Source: Lacinutrix sp. C3R15 (lineage in GTDB: Bacteria; Bacteroidota; Bacteroidia; Flavobacteriales; Flavobacteriaceae). Taken from it: 64,000 nucleotides of DNA. The DNA is taken from the NCBI RefSeq assembly GCF_018860825.1, contig NZ_JAHKPZ010000015.1, positions 1 to 64,000 on the forward strand, written 5' to 3'. Position numbers and translations under genes: made by a program. Under the pieces are notes generated by a model. That model searched no databases and was not told the DNA's origin. It saw nothing but the letters and a program-made list of their open reading frames with translations. The stretch's first letter is position 1; the number at the start of each line of letters is the position of its first letter. Below, one piece after another: positions 51,547-60,476 of the stretch.

Positions 51547-51570
51547 TTAATTCATAATACCTTTTAAAAG

Positions 51571-51601
51571 AAAGCTCCTAAAGAAATTTAGGAGCTTTTT
51601 T
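51571..51601. terminator. Terminator between the pseudogene and the Lrp gene
   Basis: AAAGCTCCTAAA and TTTAGGAGCTTT with a four-base loop and flanking T and A runs. Confidence 0.85.
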
Positions 51602-52071
51602 TATATCTTTATTTGTCGGTCAATTTGTTGGTCTAAAGAAATAAAGGTTTCTGTTCTAGATACGCCTTCAATAGATTGAATGTCTTTGTTTAAAACATGC
51701 ATGAGGTGCTCGTTGTCTTTACAGAGAATTTTTATGAAAATACTCCAGTTTCCTGTGGTGTAATGGCACTCTAAAACTTCTGGAATGCGTTTTAATTGTT
51801 TTACAGCTTCTGGATTACTCATGGCTTTGTCTAGATAAATACCAATATAAGCCATAGTAGTATAGCCTAATACTTTAGGGTTTATTACAAATTTAGAACC
51901 TGCTATTAAACCAGATTTTTCTAGTTTACGCAGTCGTTGGTGTATGGCTGCACCAGAAATACCAACACCTCTTGCTATTTCAAGAATTGGTGTTCTTGCA
52001 TCTTCCATTAAGGCGCGAAGTATTTTTTTGTCTATACCATCTATTTGTATGTTGTTGTTTATGTTTTTCAT
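51601..52071 (-). CDS. Lrp/AsnC family transcriptional regulator
   Basis: This 156-residue regulator has an N-terminal helix-turn-helix (PILEIARGVGISGAAIHQRL then RKLEKSGLI) and a C-terminal RAM domain for amino-acid sensing (about 70-140). It lies downstream of a saccharopine dehydrogenase gene on the same strand, separated by about 220 bases. This fits a regulator of lysine or branched-chain amino-acid metabolism. It may be autoregulated, but no operator was recognised. Confidence 0.95.
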   Translation of the reverse strand: MKNINNNIQIDGIDKKILRALMEDARTPILEIARGVGISGAAIHQRLRKLEKSGLIAGSKFVINPKVLGYTTMAYIGIYLDKAMSNPEAVKQLKRIPEVLECHYTTGNWSIFIKILCKDNEHLMHVLNKDIQSIEGVSRTETFISLDQQIDRQIKI

Positions 52072-52075
52072 ATTT

Positions 52076-52097
52076 ATTTCCCGTAAAAGCGAGAATC
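52076..52097. repeat. Palindromic repeat relative upstream of the Lrp gene
   Basis: ATTTCCCGTAAAAGCGAGAATC is a diverged copy of the TTCC-GC-AAAA-GC-GGAA type of repeat, with an imperfect stem. Confidence 0.4.
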
Positions 52098-52185
52098 TTT
52101 TTTATTTCTGCTTAGGCTGAAATCTATTCTGTTTCATTTAGAAACATAAAAGTAATACATTGGTTTTAAATTGAAACTATAAACT

Positions 52186-52281
52186 GCGTTAAGGATTGAA
52201 CGGTTTGTTTGAGCTCCTCGCAGAGAGCGAGTAGTGAAAGCCTGACCCAACTTAGGCCAAAAAGGCTAAGTTGGGAAACGC
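52186..52281. repeat. Structured intergenic element with two hairpins
   Basis: The element begins GCGTTAAGGATTGAACGG and ends GGGAAACGCC. It holds CTCGC/GCGAG at 52217-52231 and a long stem at 52246-52275, with arms CCCAACTTAGGCC and GGCTAAGTTGGG. From memory, the run GAAAGCC-GACCC and its GCGAG hairpin recur in flavobacterial spacers. It lies between the saccharopine dehydrogenase and Lrp genes. It has no T run of the terminator type on either strand. Confidence 0.5.
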
Positions 52282-52291
52282 CATCATGCTT

Positions 52292-53656
52292 TTATACGTG
52301 TAAGGGGTTGTAACCTAGATAAGGTACTTCTGTTTCGTTAAAGATAATTCCGTTTTCTTCTAGTTCTTTTAAAATAGGATCGTAAACCTCTTTGTTAATT
52401 GGCATTTGTACGCCAGGAGTTGTTATTTTTTCGTTTAGTATGGCAAGGGTTGCAATTGCTACTGGTAGGCCTACTGTTTTTGCCATTGCAGTATAGGTTT
52501 GGTCTTCGCCAATGGTAACCATGGTTGCATCTATTTGGTGTGTTTTACCATTTAACTGGTAGCCAAATTTATGGTACATAACAATCATGTCTTTGTCTTC
52601 TGGGTCTAGTACCCAGCTATCCATTAATATTTTTTGCAAAATTTGTGCTGGAGTGGCTTTTTTTAATTCGACCATTTTAGATTTGCTAAAAAGGTCTAGT
52701 TCTAAAAACTTATCCCAAACTACGTCGTCTTGGTCTATTTTTAATGCGTGTCTAAATTTAAGTTCTACAGAATCTGTTGGGCTGTAAGGTAAAAAAGCGT
52801 TTACAAAATCGCGATAGCTCATATTTTCACTGTCTTCTATAGTGTAGCTATCATCGGTCATGCCTAATTGTACAAAAACGTTCCATGCTCTAGAAAAACC
52901 TACACGTCTAATAGTACCTCTGTATAGTGTTTTAATTTTATCTAAGCCATAAACGCTTTGGTATTTAAGGGAGTCTCTGTTTGCGTATGCTTCAAATTTA
53001 CCATAACCTTCTACTTCTAAAAATTCGGTACGCCTAAAGAGTCTGTTGTAAGGTATGTATTTATAGGTGTTTTCTTGTAAAAATTTACCAGCACCACCTT
53101 GTCCTGCAAGTACAACGTTTCTTGGGTTCCAGGTAAATTTATAGTTCCATAGGTTGTTATCGCTTTCTGGTGCTACTAGTCCGCCTGTAAAAGATTCAAA
53201 TAAAATCATTTCTCCTCCTTTAGCTCTTATTTTGTCTATAACTTGCATAGCACTCATGTGGTCAATACCAGGGTCAACACCAATTTCATTCATAAAAATG
53301 AGGCCTTTGTCTTTTGCAGCTTTGTCTAGCGTTTGCATTTCTGGGCTAATGTAAGAAGCTGTCACCATGTTTTTATTAAAGGTTATACAGTCTTTAGCTA
53401 CTTCTATATGAAATCTTGCAGGTAACATAGAGACTACAATATCTGCGTTTTGTATAGCCTCTTGACGAGAGTGTTTATCAAAAACATCTAATAAAATGGC
53501 TTGTGCGTTTTCATGATCACCAATTAAGTTTTTGGCGTGTGTAAAACTGATGTCTCCAACAATAATTAATAAATTTTCTGTTGTAGATTTATCTAGTAAA
53601 TATTTTATAAGGTAAGAAGATGATTTTCCAGAACCAATGACTAAAATCTTTCGCAT
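52292..53656 (-). CDS. Saccharopine dehydrogenase family protein
   Basis: A 454-residue NAD(P)-dependent oxidoreductase. The N-terminus KILVIGSGKSSSYLIKYLLD is the Rossmann loop. The second half carries EIGVDPGIDHMSAMQVIDKI and FTWNPRNVVLAGQGGAGKFL. It matches the glutamate-forming saccharopine dehydrogenase (yeast Lys9-like), used in lysine breakdown or in an aminoadipate route. The nearby Lrp-type regulator fits amino-acid control. It diverges from the DUF423 gene. Confidence 0.93.
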   Translation of the reverse strand: MRKILVIGSGKSSSYLIKYLLDKSTTENLLIIVGDISFTHAKNLIGDHENAQAILLDVFDKHSRQEAIQNADIVVSMLPARFHIEVAKDCITFNKNMVTASYISPEMQTLDKAAKDKGLIFMNEIGVDPGIDHMSAMQVIDKIRAKGGEMILFESFTGGLVAPESDNNLWNYKFTWNPRNVVLAGQGGAGKFLQENTYKYIPYNRLFRRTEFLEVEGYGKFEAYANRDSLKYQSVYGLDKIKTLYRGTIRRVGFSRAWNVFVQLGMTDDSYTIEDSENMSYRDFVNAFLPYSPTDSVELKFRHALKIDQDDVVWDKFLELDLFSKSKMVELKKATPAQILQKILMDSWVLDPEDKDMIVMYHKFGYQLNGKTHQIDATMVTIGEDQTYTAMAKTVGLPVAIATLAILNEKITTPGVQMPINKEVYDPILKELEENGIIFNETEVPYLGYNPLHV

Positions 53657-53672
53657 AATGAGATTTGTTGAG

Positions 53673-53680
53673 TAATTTTG
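53673..53680 (+). promoter_or_regulatory. Promoter -7 element of the DUF423 gene
   Basis: TAATTTTG fits TAnnTTTG. It lies upstream of the ATG at 53734 and inside a longer in-frame extension, supporting the shorter start. Confidence 0.5.
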
Positions 53681-53733
53681 TAATTACGAATGTAATAAAT
53701 ACTAAGTGTAAATTATATGAAAAACTTAATTTT

Positions 53734-54126
53734 ATGGATAAAAAATTATTAATTACTGGGTCTGTTTTTGGAATAATAGCAATTATGCTAGGGGCTTTTG
53801 CAGCTCATGGTTTAAAATCTTTAATTTCTGAAGCCTCATTACAGTCTTTTGAAACCGGTGTACGTTACCAAATGTATCACGCTATTTTACTTTTAATTTT
53901 AGGGACTATGGGTAAAAAAACGATTCAGTATAAAAAGACCATTTATATACTTATAGTTGTTGGTGTTTTGTTTTTTTCTGGTTCTATTTATGGGTTATCT
54001 ACTAATGTACTATCTAGTGTGAACTTTACTAAAATAGCCCTGATTACGCCGTTAGGAGGACTTTTATTAATAGCTGCTTGGTTGTTCTTGTTGGTAAGTT
54101 TTTTTAAAATAAATGACGATATTTAA
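53734..54126 (+). CDS. DUF423 small membrane protein
   Basis: I start it at MDKKLLITGSVFGIIAIMLG (131 residues). An ATG at 53665 would add 23 residues, lies upstream of the likely promoter and is less likely. The segment AHGLKSLISEASLQSFETGV plus RYQMYHAILLLILG is the DUF423 hallmark, and four hydrophobic segments are present. The family is widespread (YgdD/YwdK) without a known function. It lies just before pckA and may be partly co-transcribed with it. Confidence 0.93.
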   Translation: MDKKLLITGSVFGIIAIMLGAFAAHGLKSLISEASLQSFETGVRYQMYHAILLLILGTMGKKTIQYKKTIYILIVVGVLFFSGSIYGLSTNVLSSVNFTKIALITPLGGLLLIAAWLFLLVSFFKINDDI

Positions 54127-54157
54127 AATTTTAGATGGCTACTTCCAAATAAAATTT

Positions 54158-54165
54158 TAATTTTG
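54158..54165 (+). promoter_or_regulatory. Promoter -7 element of pckA
   Basis: TAATTTTG matches TAnnTTTG, with the ATG 23 bases downstream. Confidence 0.5.
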
Positions 54166-54188
54166 TGGCTTAAACAACACATAAAAAT

Positions 54189-55802
54189 ATGGTTAATCAT
54201 ACTCAATTAACGAAATCGATTTCGTTAGAAAAATATGGAATCAAAAATGCAAAAATTAATTATCAACTTTCACCAGAAAAACTTCACGAAATTACTGTTG
54301 AAAAAAAACAAGGTGTAACCTCTTCTTCTGGAGCATTAGCTGTTAATACGGGAGAGTTTACAGGTAGGTCGCCAAAAGATAGGTTTATTGTTAAAGACGA
54401 TATAACTAAAGATAAAGTATGGTGGGGAAATATAAATATTCCTTTTGATTCTGAAAAATTTGAAAAACTATATAATAAAGTAACAGACTATTTATCTAAC
54501 AAAGAAGTTTTTGTTAGAGATAGCTATGCTTGTGCAGATGTAGATTACAAATTAAATATTAGAGTAATTAATGAACATCCTTGGACTAACATGTTTGCGT
54601 ATAATATGTTTTTACGTCCTACAGAAGAAGAGTTAAAGGATTTTACACCAGAATGGACTATTGTAAATGCTCCAGGTTTTATGGCAGACCCAGAAGTAGA
54701 TGGTACACGTCAACATAACTTTGCTATATTAGACTTTACAAGAAAAATTATTTTAATTGGTGGTACTGGTTATACTGGTGAAATTAAAAAAGGAATATTT
54801 TCTGCCTTAAATTTTATACTTCCTGTATTTAAAAATACCTTACCAATGCATTGTAGTGCAAATGTTGGTAAAGATGGAGATACTGCTATTTTCTTTGGAC
54901 TTTCTGGAACAGGAAAAACAACTTTATCTACAGATCCTGAAAGAAGTTTAATAGGTGATGATGAACATGGTTGGACAGCAGAAAACACTGTTTTTAATTT
55001 TGAAGGTGGTTGTTACGCTAAAGTAATTAACCTATCTAAAGAACAAGAACCAGAGATTTATGCAGCTATTAAAAAAGGAGCTATTTTAGAAAATGTAATA
55101 ATGAATGATAAGGGAGAGGTAGATTTTGCAGATACTTCTATTACTCAAAATACCAGAGTGAGTTACCCAATTTATCACATTGATAATATTAGAGTACCTT
55201 CTATTGGTAAAAACCCAAAAAATATATTTTTCTTAACAGCAGATGCTTTTGGTGTATTGCCTCCAATTTCTAAATTAACTCCTGGTCAAGCAGCGTACCA
55301 TTTTATTTCTGGTTATACTGCTAAAGTAGCAGGAACGGAAGACGGAATAGATGAGCCTTTACCAAGTTTTTCTGCTTGTTTTGGAGCGCCTTTTATGCCT
55401 TTACACCCAACAAAATATGCCGAAATGCTAAGTCAGAAAATGAAAGATGCAGGAGTAAATGTTTGGTTGGTGAATACAGGTTGGACTGGTGGACCTTATG
55501 GCGTTGGTTCTAGAATGAAATTAAAATATACTAGAGCTATGATTACTGCTGCTATGGATGGTAGTTTAGAGGCTGCTAATAAAGATAATTATCACATACA
55601 TTCTGTGTTTGGATTAAACCAACCTAGAACCTGTCCTAATGTACCTACAGAAGTTTTAAGTCCGAGATCTACTTGGAATGATGATGAAGGTTATTACAAA
55701 ACGGCTTATAAGTTATCAAATTCATTTAGAACCAATTTTAAGCAATTTGAAGAGTTTGCAAACCAGGAAATTATGGATGGAGCACCAAATACGCCGTCTT
55801 AA
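54189..55802 (+). CDS. pckA: Phosphoenolpyruvate carboxykinase (ATP)
   Basis: PckA converts oxaloacetate to phosphoenolpyruvate, the entry to gluconeogenesis, or runs in reverse to fix carbon dioxide. The 537-residue protein has the P-loop GLSGTGKTTLSTDPE (about 237-251), GDDEHGW and LTADAFGVLPPISKLTPGQA. TGWTGGPYGVGSRMKL near the C-terminus is also typical of the ATP-using enzyme. The length matches. It fits an organism that lives on organic and amino acids. It is followed by a T9SS cargo gene. Confidence 0.98.
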   Translation: MVNHTQLTKSISLEKYGIKNAKINYQLSPEKLHEITVEKKQGVTSSSGALAVNTGEFTGRSPKDRFIVKDDITKDKVWWGNINIPFDSEKFEKLYNKVTDYLSNKEVFVRDSYACADVDYKLNIRVINEHPWTNMFAYNMFLRPTEEELKDFTPEWTIVNAPGFMADPEVDGTRQHNFAILDFTRKIILIGGTGYTGEIKKGIFSALNFILPVFKNTLPMHCSANVGKDGDTAIFFGLSGTGKTTLSTDPERSLIGDDEHGWTAENTVFNFEGGCYAKVINLSKEQEPEIYAAIKKGAILENVIMNDKGEVDFADTSITQNTRVSYPIYHIDNIRVPSIGKNPKNIFFLTADAFGVLPPISKLTPGQAAYHFISGYTAKVAGTEDGIDEPLPSFSACFGAPFMPLHPTKYAEMLSQKMKDAGVNVWLVNTGWTGGPYGVGSRMKLKYTRAMITAAMDGSLEAANKDNYHIHSVFGLNQPRTCPNVPTEVLSPRSTWNDDEGYYKTAYKLSNSFRTNFKQFEEFANQEIMDGAPNTPS

Positions 55803-55895
55803 CTAGTTGAAATACAGTTATATTTGTTGAACTGCCTTGTAGGATTTTTAATAATAGTTTAACTTTATAAGTATAAATTTATAAAGCTATTAATT

Positions 55896-56789
55896 ATGAA
55901 AAAAACACTACTTTTTGTGGCTATTGTTATAGCCATGCAGATGAAAACCCAGGCACAGTCAACGGCTGTGCCTAATGCGGATTTTGAACAGTTTCTAATC
56001 ACATATACTACTATTGATGGACCATTAGATGGTTATATATTAGATAGTGAAGCAGCCTCGGTTACTGGTACTTTAAATTTAGGAGGAACAGCACCTTACA
56101 ATGCGATTGATGATTTTACTGGTATTGAAGCATTAACAGGTATTACAGGTTTGGTTATTACCTATAACTCAGCAGTAACTAGTTTAGATGTTTCTGCTAA
56201 TACAAGTTTAACATTATTAAATACTGAAGGAAGTACTTCATTAAGTAATATTGTAACTGGAACAAACGCTACTTTAAGTGAATTTAGAATTCCTGGTTCT
56301 CCAGTTGGTACTGTAGATTTATCTGGAAATCCGAGTATAACAATAGTTGATGTACGTCAAACTAGTTTAACATCATTAGATATGCGTAATGGTAATAACG
56401 CTAATGTAACATCATTTGATTCGCGTTTTAACGGAAGTCTTGAATGTATCTTTGTTGATGATAAAGATGCCACCTATTTAACTTCTTGGTTAAAGGATAG
56501 CGGTGTTTTTGTGAATGATGAAGCAGGTTGTTCTACACTTTCTGTAGCTAATGAAACGGAGTTTACTTTTAATATTTACCCTAATCCTGCTAAAAACAGT
56601 ATTTATGTTATGTCTAGTTTACAAGAATCGAAGATTCAAGTTTATGATATAACAGGTAAGTTGGTGTTAAAAGAGCAAATGCAGTTTGGTGAAAATACAA
56701 TAGATGTTAGTGCTATGGCTCCTGGAGTGTATTTAGCAAGAATATTAGCAGATGGTAAATCACAAACTAAAAAAATACTGATTCAGTAA
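55896..56789 (+). CDS. T9SS type A sorting domain protein with leucine-rich-like repeats
   Basis: A 297-residue secreted protein with signal peptide MKKTLLFVAIVIAMQMKTQA. The middle (about 90-190) has irregular repeats with a hydrophobic LxxLxL rhythm, such as ITSLDVSANTSLTLLNTEGS-like and PVGTVDLSGNPSITIVDVRQ. The C-terminal 80 residues are a type A sorting signal: FNIYPNPAKNSIYVMSSL, IQVYDITGKLVLKEQ, ending in KSQTKKILIQ. It should be exported by the T9SS and probably attached to the surface. A ligand-binding role is possible. Confidence 0.88.
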   Translation: MKKTLLFVAIVIAMQMKTQAQSTAVPNADFEQFLITYTTIDGPLDGYILDSEAASVTGTLNLGGTAPYNAIDDFTGIEALTGITGLVITYNSAVTSLDVSANTSLTLLNTEGSTSLSNIVTGTNATLSEFRIPGSPVGTVDLSGNPSITIVDVRQTSLTSLDMRNGNNANVTSFDSRFNGSLECIFVDDKDATYLTSWLKDSGVFVNDEAGCSTLSVANETEFTFNIYPNPAKNSIYVMSSLQESKIQVYDITGKLVLKEQMQFGENTIDVSAMAPGVYLARILADGKSQTKKILIQ

Positions 56790-56810
56790 AACAATTAAAA
56801 TAACTAACAA

Positions 56811-56840
56811 AAAAAAGCGCAACTATGTTGCGCTTTTTTT
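56811..56840. terminator. Bidirectional terminator between the T9SS cargo gene and hemD
   Basis: AAAAAAGCGCAA and TTGCGCTTTTTT with a five-base loop, between convergent genes. Confidence 0.88.
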
Positions 56841-56858
56841 ATTTGTATAGTTTAAAAA

Positions 56859-57608
56859 CTATTTTCCTTTATTTATTTTGTTTATGTACTTTTCTAAAGC
56901 CATAGTCATTGAAGGTGTTTCTGGTGTTGGTGCAGCAATATCTACACGTAATCCATGTGCTTCAACCGCTTTAATAGTAGTATTGCCAAAAACAGCTATT
57001 CTAGTGTTATTTTGTTTAAAATCTGGGAAATTGTGAAATAAAGAGTCTATTCCAGAAGGGCTGAAAAATACTAAAATATCATAGTATACATTTGCTAAAT
57101 CAGATAGGTCACTAATTACTGTTTTGTAAAAAACAGCTTGTTTCCAATTAACACCTAAACCGTCAAGTATGGTAGGAACCTCAGGTTTTAGTTTATCTGT
57201 AGTTGGTAATAAAAAAGTTTCGTCTTTATATTTTTTAATAGTTGGCGATAACTCAGCAAAAGTTCTTTTACCAACATAAATTTTACGCTTTCGGTATACT
57301 ACATATTTTTGTAGATAGTAGGCAACGGCTTCAGATTGGCAGAAGTATTTTAAAGTATCTGGTACTTTAAAACGCATTTCTTCTGCAACTCTAAAAAAAT
57401 GGTCTACAGCATTTCTACTCGTTAAAATGATTGCAGTATACTTGCTTAAATCTACTTTTTGTAGTCTTATTTCTTTTGCAGGAACCCCTTCTACGTGAAT
57501 AAAAGGGCGAAAATCAATTTTTACTTTTTGCTTTTCTTGCAAATCAAAATAAGGTGAGTTTTCTATTTTAGGTTCTGGTTGAGATACTAAAATGGTTTTG
57601 ACTTTCAT
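56859..57608 (-). CDS. hemD: Uroporphyrinogen-III synthase family protein
   Basis: HemD closes and inverts ring D of the linear tetrapyrrole on the way to haem. The 249-residue protein has the HemD layout. The segments are VKTILVSQPEPKIENSPYFD, TAIILTSRNAVDHFF, ETFLLPTTDKLKPEVP and DILVFFSPSGIDSLFHNFPD. The family is variable and has no strict catalytic motif, so the call rests on overall pattern. It lies 21 bases after the DUF4271 gene on the same strand. No other haem genes are adjacent. Confidence 0.9.
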   Translation of the reverse strand: MKVKTILVSQPEPKIENSPYFDLQEKQKVKIDFRPFIHVEGVPAKEIRLQKVDLSKYTAIILTSRNAVDHFFRVAEEMRFKVPDTLKYFCQSEAVAYYLQKYVVYRKRKIYVGKRTFAELSPTIKKYKDETFLLPTTDKLKPEVPTILDGLGVNWKQAVFYKTVISDLSDLANVYYDILVFFSPSGIDSLFHNFPDFKQNNTRIAVFGNTTIKAVEAHGLRVDIAAPTPETPSMTMALEKYINKINKGK

Positions 57609-57629
57609 ATAATAGCTAAATTTAAAACC

Positions 57630-58280
57630 CTAACTGTAGTCTATAAACAACTTATATAATACTAGATAAGGTGAAATTTCAAGTGTGCAAAGATACAAAA
57701 TAAAATAAAATAAATTGGCTTTTATTAAACTTTGATAGGTCTTATAAGAAGTAATAATGCTAATACAATTAATTAACACAAAAACAATTAAAAGAATTTG
57801 CAATATAAGTGGTGTGGGCACTATGCTAAACAATAATATAAAATTTATAGGAATCAATAATAAACCTATAAAATTTTTATAACTCATTTTTTGAAAAACA
57901 TAAAAATCTATAGTAGTATCTATATTAAATAAATTGCCTAAAAGATGCTCTGTAGATGTTTTTGCTAGAATGATTATAGCAATTCCTATAATAGTTTTTA
58001 TTAAAAAAGTAGGTATATCTACTATTTCACCAACAAAGCTTTCGTATAAAAATACGCTGAAAATACTAGCGGAAATTAATAAGTTGATAAAGAGTAAAAT
58101 GTTAAAACCATCTATAACTTTTAAATCTCTAGCGTATACTTTTAAATATCTAAAATTACTTAATAGGTTAGTAAAGTCATGAAATCGTTTTGTAAATAAT
58201 ATTTTTGCAGTAGCAACTATAGCTAAGCATAGCAATAGTAATATAGTAAAGATTTCATTAGATATTATTTCACGAAGCAT
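57630..58280 (-). CDS. DUF4271 membrane protein
   Basis: A 216-residue integral membrane protein with about six hydrophobic segments. It matches DUF4271, a family that I recall next to hemD in Bacteroidota, as here. The first segment is about 10-27 and the short C-terminal tail is cytosolic or periplasmic. Its function is unknown; the position upstream of hemD suggests co-expression. Confidence 0.82.
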   Translation of the reverse strand: MLREIISNEIFTILLLLCLAIVATAKILFTKRFHDFTNLLSNFRYLKVYARDLKVIDGFNILLFINLLISASIFSVFLYESFVGEIVDIPTFLIKTIIGIAIIILAKTSTEHLLGNLFNIDTTIDFYVFQKMSYKNFIGLLLIPINFILLFSIVPTPLILQILLIVFVLINCISIITSYKTYQSLIKANLFYFILYLCTLEISPYLVLYKLFIDYS

Positions 58281-58360
58281 AGCGTAAAATTATTATAAAT
58301 AATCGTATTCTAGTTCTATTTTTTAAGGAATATTTAAAAAAAATAAACTTTTAAATAGCT

Positions 58361-58368
58361 TACATTTG
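58361..58368 (+). promoter_or_regulatory. Promoter -7 element of the glycosyltransferase gene
   Basis: TACATTTG matches TAnnTTTG and lies only 10 bases before the first ATG (58379). The second ATG (58388) may therefore be the true start. Confidence 0.5.
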
Positions 58369-58378
58369 CTAAAATTAA

Positions 58379-59155
58379 ATGCTTTTTATGCAAGACGCTA
58401 TTATAATCATACCAACATACAACGAAATAGAAAACATAGAGGCTATTATTAGAGCTGTGTTTTCTCTTGAAAAAGCGTTTGATGTTTTAGTGGTAGATGA
58501 CTCGTCTCCAGATTTAACAGCACAAAAAGTAAAAGAATTACAAGAACAGTTTCCTGGTCGTTTACATCTAGAAGTTAGAAAAGAAAAATCTGGTTTAGGT
58601 ACTGCTTATATTCACGGTTTTAAATGGTGTTTAAAAAGAGACTATCGTTATATTTTTGAAATGGATGCAGATTTTTCTCATAATCCAAAAGATTTAACAC
58701 GTTTATACCATACCTGTCATGTAGAAGGAGCAGATTTAGCCATAGGATCACGATATGTAAAAGGAGTAAATGTTGTAAATTGGCCCATGAGTAGAGTCTT
58801 ACTTTCTTATTTAGCATCTAAATATGTGCGTTTTATTACACGTATGAAAATACATGATACTACAGCAGGATTTGTATGTTATAAAAGAGAAGTATTAGAA
58901 TCTTTTAATTTAGATAAAATAAAATTTAAAGGCTATGCTTTTCAAATAGAAATGAAATTCAATGCCTACTGTAAAAATTTTATAATAAAAGAAATTCCAG
59001 TTATTTTTACAGATAGAACCAAAGGAGAATCTAAATTAAGTTCAGGTATTATTTCTGAAGCAATTTTTGGAGTGATTTCTATGAAGTTTAAAAGTATATT
59101 TAAAAAAGCAAATAAAGTAAATAAAGAAAATGCAACACAAACAAACACTAATTAA
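58379..59155 (+). CDS. Polyprenol monophosphomannose synthase-like glycosyltransferase
   Basis: This GT2-family enzyme transfers mannose or a similar sugar from a nucleotide donor to a polyprenyl phosphate. The N-terminal IIIPTYNEIENIEAIIRAVF, VVDDSSPD and FEMDADFSHNPKDL (the DxD metal site) are typical of Dpm1. It has 258 residues and no C-terminal membrane helices, so it resembles the short form. Two starts are possible, MLFMQDA at 58379 or MQDA at 58388. It overlaps the dihydroorotase gene by 26 bases. Confidence 0.9.
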   Translation: MLFMQDAIIIIPTYNEIENIEAIIRAVFSLEKAFDVLVVDDSSPDLTAQKVKELQEQFPGRLHLEVRKEKSGLGTAYIHGFKWCLKRDYRYIFEMDADFSHNPKDLTRLYHTCHVEGADLAIGSRYVKGVNVVNWPMSRVLLSYLASKYVRFITRMKIHDTTAGFVCYKREVLESFNLDKIKFKGYAFQIEMKFNAYCKNFIIKEIPVIFTDRTKGESKLSSGIISEAIFGVISMKFKSIFKKANKVNKENATQTNTN

Positions 59156-60476
59156 GAATGCAAGAATTGTAAATGAAGGCAGCATCTTTCATGGTGATAT
59201 TCTTATTGAAGGAGAGTACATTAAAGAAATAAGCGAATCTATTAGTGCAAAATCTGCTGATGTACATATTTTTGATGCAGAAGATAATTATTTGCTTCCA
59301 GGTGTTATTGATGATCAAGTACATTTTAGAGAACCAGGATTAACACACAAGGCAAATATAGAAACAGAGTCTAAGGCTGCAATAGCTGGTGGTATTACCT
59401 CTTTTATTGAAATGCCAAACACCAATCCGCAAACTACAACCATAGAGAAATTAAATGAAAAGTTTGAAATAGCAGCAAAAACCTCTTCGGCTAACTATTC
59501 TTTTATGTTTGGCGGAACCAATGATAACCTAGATGAAATTTTAAAAGTAGACCCGAAACAGGTAGCAGCTTTAAAGTTGTTTTTAGGTTCTTCTACCGGA
59601 AATATGTTGGTAGATAACCCAGAAGTACTAGAAAAAATATTCTCTAGTACAAAACTACTTATTGCTGTGCATTGTGAAGATGAAGGTACTATTAAAAGTA
59701 ACTTAGCAGAATATGTAGAAAAATTTGGTGATGATATACCAATTAAACACCATCCAGATATTAGAAGCGAAGAAGCTTGTTACTTATCTTCTTCAAAAGC
59801 TATAGAACTTGCTAAAAAAACAGGAGCAAGGTTACACGTTTTTCATTTGTCAACTGCTAAAGAAACAAGTTTATTTACTAATAAAATTCCTTTAAAAGAT
59901 AAAAAAATAACAGCTGAGGTTTGTGTGCACCACTTATGGTTTACAGATAAAGATTACGATAGTAAAGGCACCTTTATTAAATGGAATCCTGCTGTAAAAT
60001 CACAAAAAGATAAAGATGGCTTATGGAAAGCTTTATTAGATGATAGAATAGATGTTATAGCTACAGATCATGCGCCACATACTTTAGAAGAAAAGAAAAA
60101 TGTATATACAAAAGCTCCTTCTGGTGGCCCTTTAGTGCAACACGCACTTCCTGCAATGTTAGAAATGCACCATAGAGGAAAAATTACCTTAGAAAAGTTA
60201 GTAGAAAAAATGTGCCATAATCCTGCTGTATTATTTGAAGTAGAAAAACGCGGATTTATAAAAGAAGGATATTTTGCAGATTTAGTATTGGTAGATTTAA
60301 GTAGTCCTTGGACAGTTAAAAAAGATAATATTTTGTACAAATGTGGTTGGTCTCCTTTTGAAGGTACAACCTTTAAGTCAAGAATAACACATACCTTTGT
60401 AAATGGAAGTTTAGCGTATAAAAATTTTAAGTTTTATGATGTTAAAGCTGCTAAACAATTAACATTTAACAGATAA
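59130..60476 (+). CDS. pyrC: Dihydroorotase family amidohydrolase
   Basis: Dihydroorotase cyclises carbamoyl aspartate in pyrimidine synthesis. The 448-residue protein has the family signatures PGVIDDQVHFREPGLTHKAN, AVHCEDEGT, RLHVFHLSTA and IATDHAPHT. An unusual point is that the usual HxH of the metal site reads QVH: the first His is replaced by Gln (Q63, H65). The site may still bind one metal or the enzyme may differ. It overlaps the glycosyltransferase gene by 26 bases and the next gene by one. Confidence 0.88.
   Translation: MQHKQTLIKNARIVNEGSIFHGDILIEGEYIKEISESISAKSADVHIFDAEDNYLLPGVIDDQVHFREPGLTHKANIETESKAAIAGGITSFIEMPNTNPQTTTIEKLNEKFEIAAKTSSANYSFMFGGTNDNLDEILKVDPKQVAALKLFLGSSTGNMLVDNPEVLEKIFSSTKLLIAVHCEDEGTIKSNLAEYVEKFGDDIPIKHHPDIRSEEACYLSSSKAIELAKKTGARLHVFHLSTAKETSLFTNKIPLKDKKITAEVCVHHLWFTDKDYDSKGTFIKWNPAVKSQKDKDGLWKALLDDRIDVIATDHAPHTLEEKKNVYTKAPSGGPLVQHALPAMLEMHHRGKITLEKLVEKMCHNPAVLFEVEKRGFIKEGYFADLVLVDLSSPWTVKKDNILYKCGWSPFEGTTFKSRITHTFVNGSLAYKNFKFYDVKAAKQLTFNR

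Noticed and set aside
52186-52281. Integron attC site
   Set aside because: GCGTT and AACGC ends resemble attC core sites, but the paired R and L boxes with their usual spacing are not visible, no integrase is present and no gene cassettes follow.
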